From positions 1 through 43,109 of the forward strand of contig JAJXWJ010000026.1 of the NCBI GenBank assembly GCA_021781655.1: a DNA stretch of 43,109 bases, read 5' to 3'. The stretch's first letter is position 1. Each line of letters opens with the position of its first letter. This document shows, one piece after another, positions 37,308-43,109 of the stretch. The position numbers were made by a program, and so were the translations under genes. Under the pieces are notes generated by a model. It was not told the DNA's origin. It did no database searches and saw only the letters and a list, made by a program, of their open reading frames with translations. Source of the DNA: Bacillota bacterium (GTDB lineage: Bacteria > Bacillota > Clostridia > Clostridiales > Clostridiaceae).

Positions 37308-37409
37308 TTAAAGTGATTTGTTCATGATACAATCTCCAAAGGCAGTAACCTTTGCTATTGTTGCTGAAACCTCTCTTTGAAATTCCTTCACATGCGTACG
37401 AATATCCAT
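37308..37409 (-). pseudogene. Short regulator-like fragment
   Basis: 34 codons on the minus strand beginning MDIRTHVKEFQREVSATIAK, an amphipathic helix that resembles the C-terminal dimerisation helix of MerR-type regulators. It has no DNA-binding part. MerR is a guess. It lies just upstream of the hydrolase fragment on the same strand, as a regulator would. Confidence 0.3.
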
Positions 37410-37698
37410 CAATTTGTCCTTTATATTAAAGAGTTACGAGATCTTATTGTAACCGTCAAAATTTAACGCCTATAATCTATGAAAATATTATAATAAAATT
37501 TGCAGGATAAAATAGAAATTGGAAGCTGGAATTTAGGTGCTAAAGTTCTGGGGCTTAGTTAATAAGATTGATGAACATCCTATTCAAATGTTATTATTAG
37601 GAATATAACAAAAAATATTAAATGTAGATTAGTTATAAAAACTTTGAAAGATTATTTTTGTATTTAATTAATATATGATAGCAATTTAGGGAGGATTG
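37410..37698. other. AT-rich spacer without a recognisable gene
   Basis: About 290 bases. Short open stretches (for example DKIEIGSWNLGAKVLGLS near 37510) have no start or known family. The ribosome binding site AGGGAGG (37688-37694) of the next gene is the only clear signal. Confidence 0.45.
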
Positions 37699-38388
37699 AT
37701 GAAAATGCAATATAATATATTGATTGTAGAAGATGAATCAGATATAAATGAATTGCTGGTTAAGATATTAGAAGAAGCACAATACAAGACTGTACAAGCT
37801 TTTTCTGGTACAGAAGCAAAATTATTATTAGAGAAAAAAATTCCAGACCTTATTTTACTTGATCTTATGCTTCCTGGAATATCAGGAGAGGAATTATTGT
37901 ATGATATTAGAGAAAATAAACATTCTAACGTTCCTGTTCTGGTACTATCAGCAAAAAATTCTTTAGGTGATAAAGTATCACTTCTGAAGGATGGTGCAGA
38001 TGATTACATAACTAAGCCTTTTGAACCAGAAGAAGTGATTGCAAGAGTTCAATCAGCCTTAAGACGTTTAGGGAAAGAAGATAATTGTAAAAAAATTCTA
38101 ACATATAAAGATTTACAGCTTAATCCTCAAGGAAGAATAGTAAAATTTGATGGAACAGAAATAGAATTAACTGCTCATGAGTACGATATTCTATATCTTT
38201 TAATCAAAAATCCAGAGAAAGTGTATTCCAGAGAAAGTTTGTATGAATTGGTGTGGCATGGTGGATATTACGGTGAAAATAATACTGTAAATGTCCATGT
38301 TAGCAATTTAAGAAAAAAATTGAAGGAAGCAGGTTCCAAAGAAGATTATATTCAGACCGTATATGGTATTGGATTTAAACTTCAATAA
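37699..38388 (+). CDS. OmpR-family response regulator
   Basis: 229 residues: receiver domain (about 1-120) with the acidic pair in IVEDESDI, the phosphorylated aspartate in LILLDLMLPG, the conserved threonine/serine in LVLSAK and the lysine in YITKPFEP; then a winged-helix DNA-binding domain (about 130-228: ELTAHEYDILYLLIKNPEKV, NTVNVHVSNLRKKLK). It heads a cassette with an ABC ATPase, permease and intramembrane-type sensor kinase, the organisation of bacitracin or lantibiotic resistance modules. ATG 37699 is taken as start; ATG 37705 is possible. A direct repeat just downstream is its likely binding site. Confidence 0.94.
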   Translation: MKMQYNILIVEDESDINELLVKILEEAQYKTVQAFSGTEAKLLLEKKIPDLILLDLMLPGISGEELLYDIRENKHSNVPVLVLSAKNSLGDKVSLLKDGADDYITKPFEPEEVIARVQSALRRLGKEDNCKKILTYKDLQLNPQGRIVKFDGTEIELTAHEYDILYLLIKNPEKVYSRESLYELVWHGGYYGENNTVNVHVSNLRKKLKEAGSKEDYIQTVYGIGFKLQ

Positions 38389-38392
38389 AGAA

Positions 38393-38431
38393 CTTTATGA
38401 CTTCTTTAAAAGTTCTTTATGACTTATTTAA
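38393..38431 (+). promoter_or_regulatory. Two 17-bp direct repeats, 22-bp period: likely operator
   Basis: CTTTATGACTTCTTTAA (38393-38409) and CTTTATGACTTATTTAA (38415-38431) differ at one base and are exactly 22 bases apart, two helical turns, as OmpR-type regulators bind. They lie between the regulator gene and the ABC genes, with a possible -10 TAAAAT at 38443-38448 downstream. Direct from sequence; regulator identity is inference. Confidence 0.65.
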
Positions 38432-38507
38432 GATTGAAATGTTAAAATATGTTTGTGAATAAAGAAATCTAAAAGTTGATAAATGTATTTTTATATGGAG
38501 GTAGAAA

Positions 38508-39434
38508 ATGAATGATTATGTCATAGAGACTAAACAAGCTACAAAGGCATACGGCTCGCTCCTTGCATTAGATAATGTAAATATTCATGTGAAAAGAGGA
38601 AGTATTTATGGACTAGTCGGCGATAATGGAGCAGGAAAAAGTACACTTTTAAAATTGCTAGCAGGACATAGTTATGTAACAAAAGGAGAAATACAGCTTT
38701 TTGGGAAACATGAAGAAAAAGAGTTGGAAAGTTCCCGAAAAAAAATAGGCTTCATGGTTGAACATACTGGCTTTTTCGCTGATTTAACTATAGAACAGAC
38801 ATTAAAGTATTATTGTATTCAAAAGGGTATCCCTGATAGGAAAAAAATTGGTGAGATGATAAAACTAACAGGTATTGAAGAAAAGCGAAACAGCAAATGC
38901 AAAAATCTTTCACTGGGGCAAAAACAGAGATTAGGTCTTGCCATTGCCATGCTTGGACAACCACAGGTTTTAGTTTTGGATGAACCTATCAACGGATTAG
39001 ACCCTAGCGGCATTATTGAACTCCGCAATTTGCTACACCATTTAAATGAGGAAAAGAAGATTACCATTTTACTCTCAAGCCACATATTATCTGAACTTGA
39101 ACAAATTGCTACAGCATATGGCTTTTTAAGCAAAGGAAATTTGATTGAGGAAATCTCGGCACATGAATTACATGAGAAATGTTCAGATTGTATTGAAATT
39201 AAAGTATCAGATGTAGAAAAGTATTCGGTTATTTTGGAAAGGAATGTTCCAAAAGAAACGTATAAAGTCCTTCCAAAGAATACTATTCGTATCCATAAAC
39301 CGCAGGCACAACCAGAAGTTTATAGCAAATTAGCCTCTGATAACCACATATATATAACAAGCATGAGAACAATTCAATCTTCTTTGGAAGATTATTATAT
39401 GGAGTTAAAGAAAAGAGGTGCTGGGAAATGTTAA
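38508..39434 (+). CDS. ABC transporter ATPase, bacitracin/lantibiotic-resistance (BcrA) type
   Basis: 308 residues with a full ABC domain: Walker A GDNGAGKSTLLK (about 42-53), Q-loop region MVEHTGFFADLT, signature LSLGQKQRLGLAIAML, Walker B VLVLDEPINGLDPSG, H-loop LLSSHILSELEQ, followed by a C-terminal extension of about 80 residues typical of the BcrA/CprA subfamily. The next gene, overlapping by seven bases, is its ABC-2-type permease. Together with the flanking regulator and kinase it probably protects against a cell-wall-active peptide; the substrate is not readable. GGAGG precedes the ATG. Confidence 0.93.
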   Translation: MNDYVIETKQATKAYGSLLALDNVNIHVKRGSIYGLVGDNGAGKSTLLKLLAGHSYVTKGEIQLFGKHEEKELESSRKKIGFMVEHTGFFADLTIEQTLKYYCIQKGIPDRKKIGEMIKLTGIEEKRNSKCKNLSLGQKQRLGLAIAMLGQPQVLVLDEPINGLDPSGIIELRNLLHHLNEEKKITILLSSHILSELEQIATAYGFLSKGNLIEEISAHELHEKCSDCIEIKVSDVEKYSVILERNVPKETYKVLPKNTIRIHKPQAQPEVYSKLASDNHIYITSMRTIQSSLEDYYMELKKRGAGKC

Positions 39435-40207
39435 ATTATATAAAGAGTGAATTTTATAGAGTATTTCACAGTAAAGGTATATATTATTTAACTGGAATTT
39501 TAGCAATTCTGTCATTTTTGCTGAATGCAGTATTAGCATGGTTTGGAAAAATGGATGGCTCAAGTTTTCCATATGATACAACTTCCTTTTCATATTCAAA
39601 TTTAGTAGCAAGCCCAATGCTTTTTTGTGTTATAGGTACTATTATTGGAATTGTTTTTTATGAGGGAAACAGAAAAAACGGCAATTTAAAAAATACCATT
39701 GCTTCTGGTATTTCAAGAACAAAAATCTTTGCCGGACAATGTATTGTAACCACTGTTTCAGCTATATTTTCTTTGATTATAGTTGTGAGTGTTTATATAG
39801 TAAGTGCAGTTGTTTTGTTGCAACATACAGGTCCCGTAAATCTGATGGATTTAGTTACAGAAATTCCAGCTGTATTTTTTATTTCTGTTGCTGCTTTGAT
39901 TTTGGGAATTATTTGTATAGAAGCATGTGAAAAAAATTCTATAGGAATTATCATTTGGATTGCAATTTGGTTTATTATTCCTAAAATATTTTTTTACTTA
40001 GGCCTTCGATTTGATAGAATTCATAGCATTGCCATGTGGATGCCCGATAATTTCTTAGGTACAGATGGAATGACTGTTAATATGTCAAAGTGCATCACTG
40101 CATGGAGTACAACAGAAGGAATGACTAAATGTTTCATTTCTGGTATAGTTGGAACCATTGTTTTTTTCATGTCTGGTATTGTATTATTAAAAAAAAGAGA
40201 ATTGTAA
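39428..40207 (+). CDS. ABC-2-type permease (BcrB/CprB-like)
   Basis: 259 residues with six hydrophobic segments (about 15-36, 57-75, 100-130, 145-170, 178-195, 232-252), a topology typical of ABC-2 permeases. MLNYIKSEFYRVFHSKGIYY is the characteristic amphipathic start of these subunits, and EGNRKNGNLKNTIASGISR is the conserved first cytoplasmic loop (coupling helix). It begins inside the last codons of the ATPase gene (ATGTTAA) and so is translationally coupled to it. Substrate unknown; peptide antibiotic by context. Confidence 0.9.
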   Translation: MLNYIKSEFYRVFHSKGIYYLTGILAILSFLLNAVLAWFGKMDGSSFPYDTTSFSYSNLVASPMLFCVIGTIIGIVFYEGNRKNGNLKNTIASGISRTKIFAGQCIVTTVSAIFSLIIVVSVYIVSAVVLLQHTGPVNLMDLVTEIPAVFFISVAALILGIICIEACEKNSIGIIIWIAIWFIIPKIFFYLGLRFDRIHSIAMWMPDNFLGTDGMTVNMSKCITAWSTTEGMTKCFISGIVGTIVFFMSGIVLLKKREL

Positions 40208-40240
40208 ATTAGATGTATTATTTTGAATAGGAGGTTAAAA

Positions 40241-41185
40241 ATGCTGTATATTATTTTATCTATCATAGGAGGTTATTTTGCATTTCGATACCTTTCTATT
40301 CTATATGCATTTGGTGAGATAACAAAAGAATTGCAGGAAATACAAAAGGACCTTACCCAAAACCAAAGTCTGCATTTACCAATACCCAATCGTAATTTAG
40401 AAAAAGTGTTGTGTACTTTAAATAATACTTTAGAGGAAATCAGAAAAGAACGGCAGAAATATGAAAAAAGAGAAAAAGAGTTTAGAAGGCAAATTGAAAA
40501 TATCAGTCATGATTTACGTACTCCGCTAACTGTAATCCTAGGTTATTTAAAATTTATGAAAAAAGCAGATAAAGAACCTGAAATGGATAAAAATCTAAGT
40601 GAAGCATTAGAAATTATTGAGCGTAAAGCAGAAATTATGAAAATATTAGTAACCCAGTTTTATGATTTTTCCCGTTTAAATGCAGGAGATTATAGTCTTA
40701 CGCTTAATAATGTAGATATTTCTAGAACTTTGAGGGAATCGCTTACTGGTAACTATCAAGTGCTGGATCAATCGAATTTAGCTATAGAGGTTGATATACC
40801 AGAACACCCGATATGGGTAATCGGGGACGATTCTGCACTAGAAAGAATTTTTTTTAACTTATTCCAAAATGCTGGCAGATATGCTGAAAGTTTCTTAACA
40901 ATTTCAATTAAAGAAGATATGGAAAATGTATCGATTTCATTCATCAACGATACAAATATGCTTTCTGAAGAGGATATACCACATTTGTTTGATAGATTTT
41001 ATATGCAGGATAGTTCACGAAATCAAGGTGGTACAGGCTTAGGATTGACAGTTGCAAAATCACTTGCAGAAGAAATGGAAGGAATATTGGATGTTACCAT
41101 TGTTAATAAAGAAGCGCTAAACTCTAAAAAGGATAAATTAACTATATGCTTTGATTTGTGCATGAAAGCAAGGAGATATACATAA
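40241..41185 (+). CDS. Sensor histidine kinase of the resistance cassette
   Basis: 314 residues. One N-terminal membrane helix (about 2-20) and almost no extracellular part, then a coiled linker, the HisKA dimerisation domain with the phosphorylated histidine in ENISHDLRTPLTVILGYL (about 90-107), and HATPase_c with N-box NLFQNAGRYAES, LFDRFYMQD and G-box GGTGLGLTVAKSLAEEM. The lack of a sensory domain suggests that the signal comes through the ABC permease, as in Bce-like systems. ATG 40241 is chosen over TTG 40223 because AATAGGAGG lies between them. Confidence 0.92.
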   Translation: MLYIILSIIGGYFAFRYLSILYAFGEITKELQEIQKDLTQNQSLHLPIPNRNLEKVLCTLNNTLEEIRKERQKYEKREKEFRRQIENISHDLRTPLTVILGYLKFMKKADKEPEMDKNLSEALEIIERKAEIMKILVTQFYDFSRLNAGDYSLTLNNVDISRTLRESLTGNYQVLDQSNLAIEVDIPEHPIWVIGDDSALERIFFNLFQNAGRYAESFLTISIKEDMENVSISFINDTNMLSEEDIPHLFDRFYMQDSSRNQGGTGLGLTVAKSLAEEMEGILDVTIVNKEALNSKKDKLTICFDLCMKARRYT

Positions 41186-41335
41186 ATGTTTCAGTTATCT
41201 AGATAAAAGGTTATTAACAAAGTGGAGATAATATCAAAAGCATAAGGGTTAAAGAAATCAATATAAGTACTTACTAAATTAATTCTATTATACTGCTATC
41301 TTTAAAAACATTACTATCAGGAGGAAAACATATAA

Positions 41336-42058
41336 TGCAATGTAGTCTTAGGCAATCAGTTTGCAACAGATATGGAGGTTAACGTAAATGATAAAATCCA
41401 AATTGGAATAAAAGGAAAGATTTTAAGTTTTAAAGTTATTGGTATAATGAACAAGAATATGCTTAATGATGATAATAAAATATATATAAGCTTAAATTGT
41501 ATGCAAAAGGCTGATTTGTTAAATGATGACAGTAGTAACTTGCAATATTTTATTAAATGTGATTCTAACGATGAAAAACAAATGATATATAACTTAAGTA
41601 AAAGATTAAAACAAGCACAAGTATTTAATTTGACAGATGCACTTAATGAATTAAGTGGATATATTCAAAATTTAGCATTTGTATTTATATTAATTTGTTG
41701 CATAAGTATATTTGCTGCAGTCTGCTTAATGGGTAATATATTTATGATTATAAACTATGAGAGGATTAAAGAATTTCTTGTGCTGAAAGTAGTTGGTGCT
41801 AAAAATAAAGATATAAGGGAAATTACAATTATTGAAGGGATTATAATAGGAGGACTATCTGGAGTTTTAGGTACGCTAATAAGTGAGATATTAGGCTGTA
41901 TTATAATGAATAGTATGTTTTATTCAAAATACTATCCAAATATTTTTATAATATGTGGTATGATTTTTATAGCTTTGATAATAGCAATTATTTCATCTTT
42001 AGTTGTTATTGCTAACATGAAAATTGAAAATTACAGTGATATGTTTAGAATGGAATAA
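41336..42058 (+). pseudogene. 5'-truncated MacB/FtsX-type ABC permease
   Basis: Frame open from 41336, beginning with VVLGNQFATDMEVNVNDKIQ, a stretch normally in the periplasmic domain of MacB-type permeases, then GKILSFKVIGIM and the three C-terminal transmembrane helices with the FtsX loop YERIKEFLVLKVVGAKNKDIR. The whole N-terminal half (first helix and most of the periplasmic domain) is absent. An ATG at 41372 could give a 228-residue product, but it would lack the essential first half. No ATPase gene adjoins it. Probably a leftover from a larger antimicrobial-peptide ABC gene. Confidence 0.78.
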
Positions 42059-42257
42059 TAGAAGTGTAGTGAAGAGATTAAATAATGTTATGCTAAAATT
42101 TATAGATTTCAAAGCAAATATATTTTATAGTATCTGAGAAAAATTTGTAAAAATTGTACAATTGCTAAAAAAGATATAAATTAAAAGAAGTTAGCATACT
42201 CCTTGAATTTGAGAGGGGGGACAATCTTTACGCAAAACAAATTTCTACGCGTATTAG
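42059..42257. other. Spacer, possible right boundary of accessory segment
   Basis: About 200 bases, AT-rich except for GAGAGGGGGGAC at 42210-42221, which resembles a ribosome site without a fitting start. No gene recognised. Confidence 0.35.
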
Positions 42258-42698
42258 TATCATTATATTATCACAACACATGTGGATACGGTAGTTCTTT
42301 TGTTCCAACAAAAGCCAAGTGATCGAATTGCAGTTGATTTGGATTTGGATGAGTTGGATGTTACGTCTGCTGAAACGAAAGCGACTTATGCTGAGATTAA
42401 GGATTATGTTTTGAAAGAGCATGGACTTAAGGTTTCTAATCTGTATATTTCACAGGTAAAAAGAAAATGTGGATTGGAAGTTGGGGAGAATTATAACCTG
42501 GCTAAGTCTGAAGATGCGAAGCAACCCAATTGTCCGGAAGAGAAGGAAAAGGCGAATGCGCAAGTTATATTTGATGAGCCAGAAGATGAAGGCTATCTTG
42601 TGAGATTGGCAAGAGAAGAGCCAGCAAATTATGTATCATATGCTTTGAAGCCGGATGGGTTGCAGGAGTATGTGGACGCGATGAATGTGTTTAATTAG
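42258..42698 (+). pseudogene. RlmD-like C-terminal extension fused to unknown sequence
   Basis: Frame open from 42258 (possible GTG start at 42282). It begins THVDTVVLLFQQKPSD, which corresponds to the GHVEVVTLL end of the rlmD methyltransferase domain, and continues with the conserved extension seen after some Firmicute RlmD proteins and in mobile elements (DLDLDELDVTSAETKATYAE, KVSNLYISQVKRKCGLEVGE, NYNLAKSEDAKQP). After EKEKA, near residue 92, the family end is lost and an unrelated acidic tail of about 45 residues follows. The catalytic part is missing, so it is a remnant or a chimera. Confidence 0.65.
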
Positions 42699-42704
42699 TT
42701 TGTG

Positions 42705-42736
42705 AAAGAGTCAGTTGATATCAGCTGGCTCTTTTT
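42705..42736 (+). terminator. Rho-independent terminator
   Basis: AAAGAGTCAG (42705-42714) pairs with CTGGCTCTTT (42725-42734) with one wobble, and a central TGATATCA adds a palindrome; T tract follows. Confidence 0.8.
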
Positions 42737-42826
42737 AAAATTATGGATGAAATATATGGTATTTTTTTATATAATTAAAATGTAGGAGTTTAACATTAAA
42801 TAGATCATAGATTGTGGGGGAAGTAT

Positions 42827-43018
42827 ATGATAAAAGTATTTTTAGTCCGACATGCAGAGCCTGAACATGATTGGGAAGATGATAGAACAAGACCATTAAC
42901 TGCGGAAGGAAAAATGGATTCTAAGTCTGTGAAGAGTTTTTTGAAGGATAAAAAAATAGACTGTTTTTATAGTAGTCCATATTGCAAAGTTTATAATAAG
43001 AATGTAGGAAAAATATGA
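42827..43018 (+). pseudogene. Histidine phosphatase gene, truncated after about 53 codons
   Basis: Begins MIKVFLVRHAEPEHDWED with the RHA catalytic signature of phosphoglycerate-mutase-like phosphatases, then TRPLTAEGKMDSKSV and the conserved IDCFYSSPY. Where the family continues (normally to about 180-200 residues with the second catalytic His), the frame runs into KVYNKNVGKI and stops, exactly at a 14-bp inverted repeat. The gene is cut by an insertion or rearrangement. ATG 42827 is chosen (GGGGGAAG upstream). Confidence 0.78.
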
Positions 43019-43050
43019 AATAAAAATGTCGTAAAACCTACATTCTTATT
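42995..43050. repeat. 14-bp perfect inverted repeat at the break in the phosphatase gene
   Basis: AATAAGAATGTAGG (42995-43008) and CCTACATTCTTATT (43037-43050) with a 28-base spacer. It sits where the phosphatase reading frame departs from its family, so it may be the end of an insertion element. No T tract of terminator type follows. Confidence 0.6.
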
Positions 43051-43099
43051 TTGTATTTATAGATATATATTGATACACTCTTTAAGGGGGTGAATCAGT

Positions 43100-43109
43100 A
43101 TGAACTGCA
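43100..43109 (+). CDS. Start of a gene cut by window end
   Basis: ATGAACTGC after AAGGGGG (43084-43090) with nine-base spacing is a credible gene start. Only three codons are visible. Its place just inside the inverted repeat would suit a transposase, but nothing in the codons shows that. Confidence 0.35.

Noticed and set aside
41372-42058. A complete small membrane protein
   Set aside because: The frame extends upstream into MacB-type periplasmic sequence without a start, and three C-terminal helices alone match the end of a larger permease.
1-43109. CRISPR array, tRNA or rRNA genes
   Set aside because: No regularly spaced repeats, and no cloverleaf or rRNA-like stretches were seen on either strand.

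Overview
The window is AT-rich DNA from a low-GC Firmicute, almost certainly Clostridium sensu stricto. This rests on base composition, strong AGGAGG-type ribosome binding sites, Gram-positive sigma-A promoters and gene order. The order alr - mazEF - transketolase pair - yitT - ftsEX - ctpA - minJ-like - uvrBA - FHA - ftsW/rodA - pbp - uvrC - murB - rapZ - yvcK - whiA - ytoI-like - dnaE - pfkA - pyk is a familiar clostridial chromosomal block. I make no species-level claim. Almost every intact gene is on the + strand.

Bases 1-24.7 kb are housekeeping: cell-wall precursors (alr, murB), a MazEF toxin-antitoxin pair, pentose-phosphate metabolism (split transketolase), division and peptidoglycan synthesis (ftsEX, ctpA, FHA protein, ftsW/rodA, class B PBP), nucleotide excision repair (uvrB, uvrA and uvrC, with a LexA-type box before uvrB), and the conserved rapZ-yvcK-whiA regulatory trio. 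Rho-independent terminators and extended -10 promoters mark the operon boundaries.

Bases 24.8-31.1 kb hold the most unusual locus. dnaE (DNA polymerase III alpha) is split into four exons by three self-splicing introns of two classes: group I (26013-26647), group II (27507-28724) and group I (28965-29870). Joining the exons at splice sites set by intron-boundary rules gives one 1162-codon open frame with every expected catalytic motif. Each intron carries a decayed LAGLIDADG homing-endonuclease gene missing its middle. The group II intron carries a LAGLIDADG remnant in domain IV and no reverse transcriptase. The third intron sits within four bases of the position where cyanobacterial DnaE carries its split intein. 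Every copy of DnaE in this cell should therefore depend on three RNA splicing events.

Bases 31.1-35.9 kb hold glycolysis genes (pfkA, pyk) and rlmD, a 23S rRNA uracil methyltransferase with a long hairpin-rich leader. Downstream of rlmD, from 35.9 kb to the end, is an accessory region full of broken genes: a damaged HigBA-type pair, a membrane-protein fragment, an alpha/beta hydrolase fragment, a MacB/FtsX-type permease fragment, a piece resembling an RlmD C-terminal extension, and a histidine-phosphatase gene cut short next to a 14-bp inverted repeat. Within it an intact response regulator - ABC ATPase - permease - sensor kinase cassette of the antimicrobial-peptide-resistance type survives, with a 17-bp direct repeat on a 22-bp period as a likely operator. 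The region looks like the relic of one or more mobile elements inserted at the rlmD 3' end.
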